From positions 42,929,927-42,993,926 of the forward strand of contig OX104119.1 of the NCBI GenBank assembly GCA_944474755.1: 64,000 nucleotides of DNA. The letters are read 5' to 3'. A model generated the notes under the pieces. The model had not been told where the DNA came from, ran no database searches, and worked only from the letters and a program-made list of their open reading frames with translations. Shown piece after piece: positions 33,839 to 45,620 of this stretch. Within the stretch, counting starts at the first letter, position 1. Every line of letters begins with the position of its first letter. The translations under genes were made by a program, and so were the position numbers. Source of the DNA: Limnoperna fortunei. Its lineage: Eukaryota; Mollusca; Bivalvia; Mytilida; Modiolidae.

Positions 33839-36800
33839 ATGCTCACAATTTTGTATATTTGTTCTTTAAATTGTCGAGGGTTGGGTCAAAAATAAAAACA
33901 ACAACGATTGTGGTACTGGGAAAACCAACAAAAATGTGACTGATTGTTTATACAAGAAACACATTTTGCACAGCAAGATGAAAAAGATTTAAAAATTGAT
34001 TTTAAGGGTAATATATCACAACAAACAAGCCCGTGGTATCTCAATTGCATACAAAAAAAGAGTTGAATTATAATATTATTGACCATTTCGAAGATAAAGA
34101 TGGTAGGCTTTTAATTATTAATGTAGAAATTGAAAATAACATATTTACATTAGTAAACAGCTGTGCACCAAAAACAGAAAAAGAAAGAAATGTCTTTTTT
34201 TTTATAAACACTAGAAAATATCGAGAAAAATTGCATCGGAGTGATTATAATTGGGGGAGACTTTAACGAAACCTTGGGGAACCTAGACAGAAAACTATCA
34301 AATGGTAAAAATATTAATAAAAGAAAACTAGATGTAGCAGCCTAAAATCATTGATAAAAAATCTAAAAATTTTTTATATCTGGAGAGTTTTAAATCCTAA
34401 AACACTGCAATTTACAAGGAGAAGAAAAAACAAATTCAATAGTGCAAACAGAATAGACTTTTTCCTTGTAAATGAAGATTTAAGACCTAGAATATTAACT
34501 ACAGATATTAGGCCAGCCATGATAAAATATACTGACCATCAAGCAATTCCATTAAAAATAAATCATATTCAAAACAGTAAGGGCAAAGGATACTTTAAAA
34601 AAAACTGTTGATTTGATAAACGCAGTTATACAAAATGTTAAAGCATATACAAAAAATAAAAATATATAAACCCTATGGGACCTTTTTAAAATTGAAATTA
34701 GAGAGTGTACAATTGCATATTGTAAGAAACGGTCAAAAATAAAAAAAGATGTATTAGATCAATTAGAAAAGAAGCTAACAAAACTTAAATCCAAGGAATA
34801 CATGAACGTTAAAGAAAATGAAGATCTTAAGAAAGAAATAATTTCAACAGAAAATATCTTAAACGACTTATATGAGGAAAAAACAAAAGGTGCAAAAATA
34901 AGGTCAAGAGTAAAATTTATAGAACATTGGGAAAAAAGCAATAAATTTTTCTTATGATTAGAAAAATCGAGACAAATGAAGAAAAATATAAACAAATTAA
35001 AAAGCAACGTTGGCATTATAACGGAAAATCAAGGAGAGAAATAGGAAAAACATACTATAAAAATTTATATACAACAACAAATCGGGATTTTAATGAAATT
35101 AAAAACTACATAGATCAAACCAAGGTAACTTATTCTTTAACAGATAATGATAACCAATTCCTAAATGGATAGAAGAATGGTCAAAAGCAGTATTTGCTAT
35201 GAAATTAAATAAATCGCCTGGTATTGATGGTATTCCAATTGAATTTTATAAGAAATTTTGGGCCAACTTAAAAAACTTTATGGTGTCAGTATTTAACTCA
35301 TGTTACGAAGATACGGAGTTAACAAATTAACAAAAATAAGGTCTTATAACATTAGTTTATAAAAAAATGATCCCCTTAATTTACATAACTATAGACCAAA
35401 AACACTTCTTAATGTAGACACTAAAATCATAGCATATTGTTTAGCTCAAAGAATAAAACATACACAGTGATCAAAATGGATATGTTCAAAACAGATATAT
35501 TGGCTTCAATATTAGGCAGATTCAAGATATTATTGATTATTCTGAAAATCCAAGTAAATGGTGCTATAATGTTTTTAGATTTTTCAAAAGCTTTTGATTC
35601 ATTAGAACGGTCTTTTATGTATGAAAGCCTTACTAAATTTGGATTTCAAGCCTTATTAATACAATGGATTAAAACCCTCTACAAAAATATAAAAGGGTGC
35701 ATTTTAAATAATGGTAGGGTTTCAGGATCTTTTGAAATAAGTCGAGGCATCCGTCAGGAATGTCCGGTCAGTGCTCTAATTTTTGTTGTGACAGTAGAAA
35801 TATTGGCATGTCGATTAAGACAAGAAAAAAATTTCAAAGGTATTCAAATACAGTTTAATAAACAATGTCATTCTCTAAAATTAAGTCAATTAGCAGATGA
35901 CACTACTATATTTGTTAGCTCAAAGCGAGAAATAACTTTATCTCTTAATATAATAGAAGAATTTGGTACATTATCAGGTCTCAAATTACAAAAATGTAAA
36001 AAGAAATAAGACTGAAGGTATCTACGTAGGAAAATTGAAATCATCAAGAGGTAAATTTGAAATATAAAATGGAGTACAGAACCTATAAAATGTTTCGGAA
36101 TATATTTTGGACACAATAGAGAAGAATGTGAAAAGTTAAACCTAGGAAAACAATATAATAAATCTGAAAAAAAAAATTAGTAATTGGAATAAAAGACAGT
36201 TGACCATGTTGGGTAAAATAACAGTTAAAATCCCTGATCCTGCAAACACAAACATATGCAGCTTCTGTCACTGAGGTCAGTATGGAATATATTGGAAAAT
36301 ATAAGAAGCTTATATATAATTTTATTTGGAATTATAAGAATGAAAAGATTAAAAGAAACTTTACGATTAGACTATCTACAAGGAGAGCTTAAATAACAGA
36401 CATTGACCAATATGTCACTGCATTAAATATCATGTGGGTAAAACGATTAACTGACAAAGAATCAGAATCTGCGCATTGGAAAATTATACCCAATTTTTGT
36501 ATTTCAGTAAAAACTTCATAGTTTTTCATTTTAATACAGTGGATATTAAGTATATCCAACATGTCAAAAATGAAATGTCAAAATTTTATTATAACATTCT
36601 CAAAGCCTGGGTAAAATTTAAACAAAGTACATGTACTAATGTTAAACCTCTCTCATTTAAGGAGACTCGACAGCAAATAATATGGGGCAATGGACACATA
36701 ACTCTAAACCACAAAAGTTTAGTGTATAACAATTGGATAAAAGATGGAATCATATTTATTAATGACATCATAGATGGAAGAGGGAACATTAATCAACATG

Positions 36801-37395
36801 TGATCATGAATAAATTGTCAAAATTAACTAACTGGTTTTCTGAATACAGAAAATTAATTTCTGCTCTACCAAAAGCATGATTAGCCCAATTGAAAACAGA
36901 AAATTCAGTAAAAACAAGAGTTTTCACCAAGTTAGAAATTGTTCTTCTTTGTAATGGAAAACTAGTTCCCTTCAACACCATTTCAACAAAACAGATTTAT
37001 TTACTATTATTTAATAAAAATAAACCAGAAAAACCACTTGGATTTCTCAGATGGGAATCAGTGTTCAAAAAAGATATATCCTTTATTTCTTCCAAAGAAC
37101 AAGTTACACTTTATATTTTTTGTCTTAAAAGAAAATAAATTGAAGATGTTCAGGTATAAATTATTACATTTTATTTTGCCATGTAAACAAATGTTGAAAC
37201 AATGGAGAATTGTTGATAATGAAAACAAACTGTCATTTGTGTAATGAAACAGACAATTATGAACATTTCCTTTTTAAATGTAAGCATATTAAAATCTTTT
37301 TGGAAAAAATAAAAACCCTACTAGGGAAACTAGGTTATGATGACCATGTGCTTTCAATAGAAAATCTGGTATTTGGATATAAAATTATGGTATAA
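33839..37395 (+). pseudogene. LINE ORF2 (APE endonuclease and reverse transcriptase), broken
   Basis: ATG at 33839 begins MLTILYICSLNCRGLG, the start of an APE endonuclease, then QETHF, GGDFNETLG near 34245 and RIDFFLV...TDHQAIP near 34450. RT follows: NKSPGIDGIPIEFYKKFW near 35205, FLDFSKAFDSLERSF near 35573, SRGIRQECPVSALIF near 35740, and LADDTTIFV near 35890 (ADD catalytic pair; Leu replaces the usual Tyr or Phe). After RT come CFGIYFGHNREECEKLN, FIWNYKNEKIKR, WGNGHITLNHKSLVYNNWI and a CHLCNETDNYEHFLFKC motif near 37222. At least six frame changes or stops are present. Confidence 0.87.
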
Positions 37396-37400
37396 ATTTT

Positions 37401-38405
37401 ATATATACCATATATAATATTATGGTATAAATTATCTCCTCACTCTAGTTAACAAAATCTAACATTCGACAGATGTTATCCTCATAGTATGTAATATCAA
37501 ATTTAGAGTCATTTGTATTCAGGTATTTACATCGTCTCAATTCGTTGTTTTCTTGTAAAAGCAGCGTTTCGGAAGATTTTTAAGGCTTATTGTAACTATA
37601 TACGATCGTGTAGAGTGTCGAAAAATCAAAAGTTATAATGCTGGTACAGATTTTCATCTATATTAACAACGATAAGGTTTCAGTTGTCCATTCGATATGG
37701 TGCTCTCTTATCAAAGTTAGAGTACGAAGTTTTCATCCAATCATTTTCTAATTTATGCAAAATGTATATAGTACCAACAAACGTTAATTAACTAAAGCCA
37801 TGTTATTTGCTTGTTTGGAGATAAAAAAAATCAGAGCTTCAAATAATCTTTTTGATAGATTTATTTCTTATGTTGCAGGATTTAAGATTTGTTATGAAAA
37901 AAATGAGAAAAATGTAACTGTGATGACAAATATTACGGAAAAACTTGTAATCGCTTCGCTGGTAATATCACACAAACAAAAAGAGAAGAACAGTGTAAAG
38001 CGTATGTTTATTGTGTCCAAACAATTCCACACATTAAAAAACTGTCTTGTCCAATTCATATAGACATCCATTTCTTAAAGACAACAACTATGTCATAGAT
38101 TTATTCCAATTGTTTCAGGTTCATGTTTAACATGTGTATATAAGATAACTTGGTTTTACTATTTTCTAACAGTTCGTTTTGTGTTTAACTCGTTCTCATC
38201 CTGATTAAAGCAATGCTAACTGTACATCAGACATTTAGCAATTCATTATTTTAATTTTCATAACTAAATAAATTACATATTGCAATAACATCTTTTTTAT
38301 CTGTTAAATAATTAGATGAATTTTCACTATTTTGAGTTCATATATATATAATACGCTTTTAATTATTTCCCTGGGCTATTCAAATTTCAAATGTTTTCGT
38401 TTTAG
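37401..38405. other. Noncoding stretch upstream of integrin exon A
   Basis: A splice-like site TTATGTTGCAG near 37878 precedes a 60-codon open stretch (GFKICYEKNEKNVTVM...), but it does not match integrin beta sequence and has no clear donor. I expected the I-EGF1 exon here and did not find it. Confidence 0.35.
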
Positions 38406-38563
38406 ACCGAATTCAACATTGGTTTGCTCAGGAAAAGGTGAATGTGTGTGCGATACTTGCGAATGCAAGTAGCGGGGTGGCAGCAGCGAAGACAAATACA
38501 GCAGAAAATGGTGCCAGTGTGATGACTACAGCTGCCCGTTTGATAACCAATTCCTGTGCGGAG
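38406..38563 (+). CDS. Integrin beta exon A: I-EGF module, carries TAG
   Basis: Acceptor CGTTTTAG, donor GAGGTTTGT, phase 2 to 1. It encodes VCSGKGECVCDTCECK, then TAG (38470-38472), then RGGSSEDKYSRKWCQCDD and SCPFDNQFLCGG. The Cys spacing matches vertebrate I-EGF repeats. Confidence 0.88.
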
Positions 38564-41500
38564 GTTTGTAAAATATTTGTATGCTTGATCAGACTTGTCT
38601 TTTAAAGAAAACAGTCTGATTTACATTGATTAAAATAAATCATTACTTTTGGTTTTTATCATAGTTTGCGTTAACACTCACATGAATTTTTGTTGGGTTA
38701 TAGTTACATAAATCTTCTGGTATGCTTCAATAATCGAGAACAAACTAACAATATTGCATTTGAGGTCATCGAGAATTATTTTCCTTATGTTGACTGATTA
38801 GACCAAAGCGGGCGGTTTTTTTTAACTGAAAATACAGGAATCATTTAATACAGTTCTGGGATTATGATAACAATTGAATATTGCAGGGCCAACCCATGGC
38901 AGATGTAAATGTGGTGTGTGGGAATGTACATCAGATTTTTCTGGTGAAAACTGTGGATGTTCTAAAAGGCAAGATTCCTGTATAGCTTCTGATGGGGTTG
39001 GTATTTTTGTGTTTTATATATTCACTCTGTTATCACAATCATTGATAAGGTCTTTGCTTTTGTTGTTTTTTCTATGGTGCATTTTCCCTTACAACATTTT
39101 ACGTGACCTGTTTTATTCAATTAAAAAAGTCAGGCATTAACTCACAATCTCTATTTTGAAATACCAGTGTTAAATAACATTAAGTGTTTTTACAATAGTA
39201 TGTTGTATGTTAAGGATTGGTCAATGTCATGCTAATCATAGGAAATATACTACATTTATAAATCCATTATATTAAGTTAAAAATATTTATACCGATGTAA
39301 TGGTTCCTTGAGCAATAATCCAGCTATATTAAGGATGCATGAGAACAATTTTAATTTTAATTTAATCAACGGGAAACGGGATGGACTAACAGGGAAAAAA
39401 ACGCCACAGAAAAGGTTGAAGGATGACGTAGGTACGAAGAAAAAGTTCTTTTGAAGTGGCTTGGTCAAGCTTTCCATATTATATATAAACTGTCTGCCAA
39501 CCTCTTCCCTGCAACTAGATGACTTCCATTCCAGTAAGAGCCCATAGTTCTTAATGTGTCATTGAAACGTTTATAAGTAAATATTCTTTAGTGCATTTTA
39601 TTGGAATTATCTAAAAAAACTTTGTAATTCAATCAAAATGCCTTTTGTGATTTTTTTAAGTTTGTGAGCAAGTCTATAAGTTAACAGTAGACTCCCATAA
39701 AAATCTGTATTATTGTACATGTAACGATTGTAACCATGTAACATAATTATTAATTTAAAGAAAAAGCTTCAAGATTGATTTTAATGTGTTCAAACGTATG
39801 CACGATTTTGGAAAAGCGAGAAAATTGTTATGTATATACATGAATTGTATTTACTGTAATTTGAAATAGTGTATAAGACATTATTAAGTATTATTTCAGC
39901 CAATATGCGGTGGACCTAATCAAGGTAAATGTGAGTGTAACAAATGTGTCTGTAATCCAGATGGCAAATACCAGGGAGCTACTTGTGAAGATTGTAAGGT
40001 AACTACAGTTGATTTTTCTTGTAGTTTTATCAGTATTATTATTGTTGGTAAAATAGTTTGTAAAGATTGTGAAGGAAATACATTTTTGGTTTCGATGGGG
40101 TTTTACGCTTCTTTAATAATATTGTCAACTTTATCATGATGAGGTTTTTGGAGGAGGAAGCCACAGTACCGGCAGAAATCCTTGTCAGTTAAGGTGAAAA
40201 TTAAGAACACCTTTACAGGTAGAGTCAAGAACGCGTTGCCTGATGTTGATATTGAAATCACAACCTTAATGGAGACTTCCTAGCAGCCTCGACCACTTGA
40301 CAATTGGGAGCCTATGTAAAAATGTGTATGTGGAGAATCGCGGGATAGATTTGGAAAATGACGTGGGCAAATTTACGCATTAATATTAAAAATAGCTCAT
40401 AACCATTTGCTAACGGCTCTAAGAAATTGCCGTAAAGTCCCATTGGTGCATTCAACTTTATATACGAGTATGTCTGCAGCCCATATGTTGATTATTTAAA
40501 TTTGTTGCCAAATCTGGTATAGATTTACGGATAGTTTATTACGACCTCGGTACAATAACTTAACCCGAAACTTCCTTCCGTGAGGTTACTTGTTTTTATA
40601 AAGCAATAAAAGAACTTCCAGACAGAGGAACTTCATTCAACTTTAATATTCCAGAATTTCATTAGTTACCATATGTTATAACGCAATTCAACAGACGCTA
40701 TTTAATTTTTGTTTGCCAACAATGGCATGGTAACAATTAAGGTGTTAAGAATAATAATTAGGAGTTGTAAACGTGCAAACATTATACTGGACAAAACAAA
40801 TGTTAAAACCACGGAAACAAAATCTGCCGAAATATAAAGATGTCAATGTTGCAGAATATTATTCAATAAGCAAATCTAAAATATTTGTATATTATTCTCG
40901 TGACATTAATATTGCAAGAAAAGATTGCATTGCTATGTTGTTGTATTGCGTTTTGAAGTTTTCATCAAACGTACATTTGATCACATTTAAAGACCTAAAA
41001 TCAGGATGTTGTCATTAACACGTTAACTAAAATTTATTTTTAATTTATATGTAATTTTAGGATTGCACAATGGTTTGTCTTCAGAATAAAGCCTGTGTCC
41101 AGTGTATCGCTTACGGTACAGGAGAGCTAAAAGACAAATGTAAGGAGGAGTGTAGTAATAGGGACATCACAGTGAAACCTAAATTACCAGGTAAGTTCGA
41201 AGTCAGAACAGTTCTACTTTTTGTTTTAAACTGTATGATATTTTTTTTATTTTTTCCACTTTATCATGGCATCTGGTTTTTATTTTATTGATAAGGATTG
41301 AAGTTTAGGCTCAAATTTAAACCCTAGTATAGAATGAATAGTCCATTCAGGCTTCAAAGAAGGGTTTAATACTGGAAATCAACTGGCAGTAATTGGAAAA
41401 CAATGTATATCAAACATTTAGGAGCCAATTGTTGAACAAGGTCAAGTTACTTACTTTTTTTAAAATATTACAATATATCGTTATGTTTGCTTAGGATTAA

Positions 41501-44500
41501 ACGTAAAACTAAAAATCGGATCAATTTAAGCAGAAAATGTATCAGCAAATTCAGCAATTCATATATAATAACAGCATTTTTCCAGCCGTTTTTAATATAT
41601 GTCATTATGTTAATTATTTTTTTATTTAAAACATTTAATACCACAAGAAAACTTTTTTGTCACATAATTTCGAACATTAATTTATGTTAAGTATAAGTTT
41701 ATAAACACCATATTTGTTTGTGGGCCGGTAAAATTTAAAACATTTAATACCACAAGAAAACTTTTTTGTAACATAATTTCGAACATTAATTTATGTTAGG
41801 TATAAGTTTATCAACACCATATTTGTTTGTGGGGCGGTAAAATTGCTCTCCCGACAAAATCTACAATTGGAAAAAGCTGTAGAGTGACATTCAACCAAAT
41901 TAAGATATGCATGATATCTTTAAATTTTAGATGGGTTTAACAGCTGTGAATTTAAGGATGAAGATGATTGTATTTTTTATTTCACATACGATTATGATAA
42001 GGACAACAACAACAAACTAAAAATCGTTGCCCAGGCAACGAAAGGTAAGAAATAAAGTCAGAAACAATAGATTAATTAGATTCAGTTTAAATAATATATC
42101 TGTCTAACATTTAGAAAGAATGTGTTTGGGAAGGAATCCAGTTGGAGGAATTCTAAGATTTTAAAATTGCACTTTGACATGTCAGACATATTTAAGCTGT
42201 TCATTGTGGTGCATGAACCTTATCTGTTTACATGGGCGTCATTATTAAAGAGATAAATATTTTATTTAATAAACTAAAAGTCTGTCTGACGTATTGGAGC
42301 ATCATAGAATGACACTCTGAATTAGCGACTGCTTGTGCATTTTTCTGTTTAGAATGTGTTAACACAGGTACAAAACATGAATTGTTATTACTGTTTTTAT
42401 TTTTGTATGCTGGGCCTCGGTGGCCGAGTAGTTGAGGTAGTTAGTCATCTACTATTATCACGTTGTCTATCAACACTGAGGTTGCGGGTTCGAGTCTGTC
42501 TGCCGGCATTGGTGTACTCAACTCAATCTTGTAAGTACGTAAACGGATTTAAAATATGAGATTATGGTCTGGTAATGATAAAACTGAATATACATCACGA
42601 TTTAATCGTTGTATAGTTACATCAAATATTTTAATTTCCGTTACATACTTAACAGCGTAACAACATTTACAATTTCGTATAACCTAACTTGGTATTCCAG
42701 AACGTGACAAATTGCTGACGTCATAATTATATGTATTGATGACGTTGACTATACATGAATTCTTCCGCAAACAACAATCGACGACACTAAAAATTGGGAA
42801 TTGCTAATATTATTTGACTACTTGTTAAATATTGTTTTTGATATTTTTTTCATAATATTGAATTTTAAAATATAAGAATTGTTTTCAATTGTTGGTTAGA
42901 TTATTGGATATAGGCGATTTTGGATGGGTTTACGCTGTACATAAATCGTTTCTTGGTTTATTGTCGTAAACCGACCCAAAGTCGTCTATATTTAATAATC
43001 TTACCAACAACTGAAACAATCCTTAAATAATTACGAAGGTAAACATATTTCAAATGAATATCTTGCTGGTAAGAAACTTTTAAATCAGATATACTGGTTG
43101 CAGTGTGCATCAATTGATGTCAGCAAGACTTTTATTGAACATCATATGTTCATTTTCGCCTGTTTTACGAAGCTTACTTTATATGAATAATCATTTTTTC
43201 TTGGAACATTGTTTGTAGACAAGAAACCACGTGTCTCATTCACTATTGTGTATTTTGATATACATGGATAAAGCATCATTTATTCTAATTAGATAGGATC
43301 TGATAAGATATGTGTTTAATATTCGGAATATCAAAAACAAAAGTACATATTAATTGCGGTTTATAAAGCGTTGTACCAGTCACATTTTTGACTAAATAAA
43401 CGTCTTCAAAGACTACGAAGATAGTATGTGTTCTTGATCAACACAGAGTGCTCGCAACAAAAATGTGTGTCTGATATAACGTGCAAACTCGTTTAATGAC
43501 ATGTGTGCACGAGTTTACAACATCTACAATCAGCTATATACATAAATCCCTAGTACTGTGACTGGTATTTGCAGTATATTTTATAGACAGTTTTGCATGC
43601 TAGATTAGTCGGTAACGTTTCTAAACATTGCAAATTCTCAAATACAGAACAGTTGTTTGCAAATGGGTAAATATAAACTGTAATTTGCTACTTCTAAACT
43701 TAGGAATACGAGTGAACATTGGAGCCTGCTCCTGTCCAATTATAAAAAGTAAACGAAGCAAAATATTCCGAGTTAAAGTGTACTTTATACTGCCATATTA
43801 TTGGGTCATCCAATCACAATGAGTTGTAAATTTACATTTGATCTACAAGTACTGTAATTCAAAAGCAGGTAACATTAAATTTAACTAGTGGTTTCAAGTT
43901 ACTAAGATAAAATGAGGTTACAGCTTTGTTATAATTGTTTAATTGTTTTGGTATTGTTTCTCGAGTTACACGGTTTTATTAACCTTAACTTTGTATATTG
44001 TCTTTTTGGAAGTTTCCTTTGTTTTCGGTATTTTGTTATTACGTTCATTGTAGCTGGAAAATGTTCAATTATTTTGTCAAAAATGTGACTTAATGCAGAC
44101 AACATTGGTAGCCACCACATTTGTAAACAAATTTCCTCAAAGTCAAAGCAATGCAATCCATAGCTGTCACAAAAATGCATTCGTCGTTTTATGTTTAGTC
44201 CTATTTTACTGGTCATCGTTATGACAAGCAATAGTTTATACATGATCTATTTTTTGGTCTTGTTTTGTTCCCATGTCTTTTAAATTTTTTTTAAACAATC
44301 AATTTTTTCAATAGAATGTCCAGTTAAAGTGAATGTGGGTGCCATTATCGGCGGTGTAATCGGTGGAATTGTTTTGGCCGGATTGGCAGCTTTAATCATA
44401 TGGAAACTAGTTACCGACATTAAAGACAGAAGAGAACTGGCCAAATTTGAAAAAGAGGCCGCTAATGCTAGATTTCAGCAGGTAAGCTTTGGTTTATTAG

Positions 44501-45620
44501 TCAGTCGTTGAATCAATTGTCACTGTATTTCGTTTTAGCCCGGAAAACCTTATTCTTTATCTGTTGGATATCAACCAAACTACAAGCGTATTAATTATCA
44601 TTCATGCATTATTCATTATCTAGACTGACTTGTTACGGCCGCAGACCGTAGTGGGTAACGTGTTCGTAGAGTGCCAAGCTCCGTGCACGATAAAGACCCC
44701 TTTTTTAGATTTCGAAAAAGAGTAGGTTCATTGTAATCTAAATTTCCTACCCCACCGAATACTCCGTAGTTCCAGGGGCAGTCAAAATTGTGTTTTTATG
44801 TCCCATCCCACCCTTTTGATTTATTTGTTTGTTAACTTGTTCTCGTCTTGAATATAGCTGAATTACTGCTTGCTGGACGTTAAGCAAACATCCAGTAAAT
44901 CTTTTCAACTGGTCTTTCACAGATATTACTTGAGCCAAATACTTCAAATATCAGCCAGACTGATAAGGAATAAAAAATTTGTAAATCAGACGGTTCTTGT
45001 TATAAGACCTTTTGACGTGAAATGTGTGTAAAAGTAGCTGTTATTTCAAGAACTAAAAATTATCAAATCATCAGAGTGTTTAATGAAGTCAATACTGATG
45101 TTGCGAATTTGAGACTTATTGCTTGTGATCGACTCTAACAAGTCTGAAAGTCGGGGGGTGGATGTCATAAAGAATACTCCCCGTTAAAACAAAAAGAAAC
45201 AGAAATAAGAAACAAAAAAAAAAAAAAAACAAAAAACAAAAGAAAACAACACAAAGCAAAAACTAGTAAAATAAAACTACAAAACTTAACTGAACAGAAC
45301 AATTACTAAGTCAGATCTCTAAGTTAAATTATTAAACGAAATTGAAATAAGTCATTTCTTATTTTAGGCTTATAGTTTTTATGATTTAGTTTAAGATTTT
45401 ACATATCATGGAACGATGCAAAAATGTTAATTTTTATAATGCATCGTAATATTGTATCCTAAATCAGCATGGCTTGCGATGATATTCTGTCCCACCCCGT
45501 CCCCATTTACCTTAATGGAATACCTCTGTCTATATTGTTAAATATTTTCAGGATGAGAATCCAATTTTCAGACCTGCTACAAAAACATACAAGAACCCAA
45601 CATATACCGGAAAGAAATAG
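38406..45620 (+). CDS. Integrin beta subunit, C-terminal half, with an in-frame TAG in exon A
   Basis: Integrin beta subunits pair with alpha subunits at the plasma membrane, bind matrix or counter-receptors, and link through talin and kindlin to actin. Seven exons chain in frame: A 38406-38563, B 38887-38996, C 39900-39998, D 41061-41190, E 41931-42044, F 44315-44481, G 45552-45620 (281 residues plus stop). They encode I-EGF repeats, the beta-tail domain, one TM helix and the cytoplasmic tail. Junction phases agree throughout (2; 1; 0; 0; 1; 1; 0). TAG at 38470-38472 interrupts exon A after CECK, where the family continues with a short loop to CxCDxxxC; every other position is intact. The stop may be a null allele, a sequencing error or early pseudogenisation. 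PSI, beta-I and hybrid exons were not found in the window, so the gene is 5'-incomplete here. Confidence 0.9.
38887..38996 (+). CDS. Integrin beta exon B: I-EGF module
   Basis: Acceptor ATTGCAG, donor GGGGTTGGT, phase 1 to 0. It encodes GRCKCGVWECTSDFSGENCG, then CSKRQDSC and IASDG. The donor is weaker than consensus, but the phase fits exon C exactly. Confidence 0.88.
39900..39998 (+). CDS. Integrin beta exon C: last I-EGF module
   Basis: Acceptor TTATTTCAG, donor AAGGTAACT. 99 bp, phase 0-0. It encodes PICGGPNQGKCECNKCVC, then GATCEDCK. Confidence 0.9.
40135..40325 (-). repeat. Degenerate SINE, antisense, in integrin intron C-D
   Basis: GAGGAGGAAGCCACAGTACCGGC, CCTTGTCAGTTAAGG and CCTCGACCACTTGACAATTGGG follow the antisense SINE order with many changes. 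Confidence 0.55.
41061..41190 (+). CDS. Integrin beta exon D: beta-tail, first part
   Basis: Acceptor TAATTTTAG, donor CAGGTAAGT. It encodes KACVQCIAYGTGELKDKC followed by KEEC, matching the ECVQCRAF..GE..D.C pattern of the vertebrate beta-tail domain. Confidence 0.92.
41625..41842 (+). repeat. 109-bp tandem duplication in integrin intron D-E
   Basis: The block beginning TTTAAAACATTTAATACCAC and ending GTTTGTGGGCCGGTAAAA is repeated at once with a few substitutions (GTCACA/GTAACA, TTAAGT/TTAGGT, GGGCC/GGGGC). The offset is 109 bp. Confidence 0.9.
41931..42044 (+). CDS. Integrin beta exon E: beta-tail, second part
   Basis: Acceptor AATTTTAG, donor AAGGTAAGA, phase 1-1. It encodes EDDCIFYFTYDYD, matching the family's DDCWFYFTY signature (Trp replaced by Ile). 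Confidence 0.92.
42411..42535 (+). mobile_element. SINE, sense, 3'-truncated, in integrin intron E-F
   Basis: A box TGGCCGAGTAG at 42421-42431 and B box GGTTCGAGTCT at 42487-42497, with the family body up to TACTCAACTCAATCTTG. The 3' half is missing. Not a tRNA gene: the intervening stem order does not close into a cloverleaf. Confidence 0.75.
42874..43024. mobile_element. Foldback (MITE-like) inverted repeat 3, in integrin intron E-F
   Basis: Left-arm words TTGGTTAGATTATTGGATA, TAGGCGATTTTGG and GGGTTTACG return inverted as CGTAAACC, CCCAAAGTCGTCTATA and TTTAATAATCTTACCAACAA. Arms are about 60 bp around a 30-bp loop. No coding capacity. Confidence 0.75.
44315..44481 (+). CDS. Integrin beta exon F: transmembrane helix and membrane-proximal tail
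   Basis: Acceptor TTTCAATAG, donor CAGGTAAGC, phase 1 to 0. ECPVKVNVGAIIGG opens the helix, IIWKLVTD closes it, and DRRELAKFEKE is the conserved membrane-proximal motif (HDRREFAKFEKE in vertebrates; the His is Lys here). The Asp that clasps alpha subunits is present. Confidence 0.95.
44635..44890 (+). repeat. Interspersed repeat (family of 28060-28440), in integrin intron F-G
   Basis: GTAGTGGGTAACGTGTTCG, AAAGACCCC, TTAGATTTCGAAAAAG and CCGAATACTCCG match the copy at 28060-28440 and the relative at 63715-63995. Confidence 0.6.
45552..45620 (+). CDS. Integrin beta exon G: distal cytoplasmic tail, stop
   Basis: Acceptor TATTTTCAG. It encodes DENPIFRPATKTYKNPTYTG followed by KK and TAG (45618-45620). 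The two NPxY-type motifs are spaced by eight residues as in vertebrate beta1. The proximal talin-binding motif is NPIF, so it lacks the phosphorylatable Tyr; the distal kindlin-site NPTY has it. Possible polyadenylation signals AATAAA lie near 45858 and 45950. Confidence 0.95.
   Translation, partial: DENPIFRPATKTYKNPTYTGKK

Larger units (their letters stand above)
31990..37400 (+). mobile_element. Tx1/L1-like LINE, nearly complete but decayed
   Basis: The order is ORF1 with zinc knuckles (about 32023-32769), a spacer with a 147-codon open frame, an APE-type endonuclease, a reverse transcriptase, and a C-terminal CCHC motif (about 33839-37395), all on the + strand. Many frameshifts and stops inactivate ORF2. 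The 5' end is uncertain; the 3' end is placed just after the last coding remnant, before ATATATACCATATATAATA. It lies upstream of, or within an early intron of, the integrin gene. Confidence 0.88.

Noticed and set aside
37800..38063. Additional integrin exon with acceptor TTGCAG near 37878
   Set aside because: The translation does not fit any integrin beta region and no donor keeps the phase-2 entry of exon A.
40773..41018. 81-codon frame in the integrin intron before exon D
   Set aside because: No homology or splice sites, Lys/Tyr-rich AT-biased composition; likely chance.
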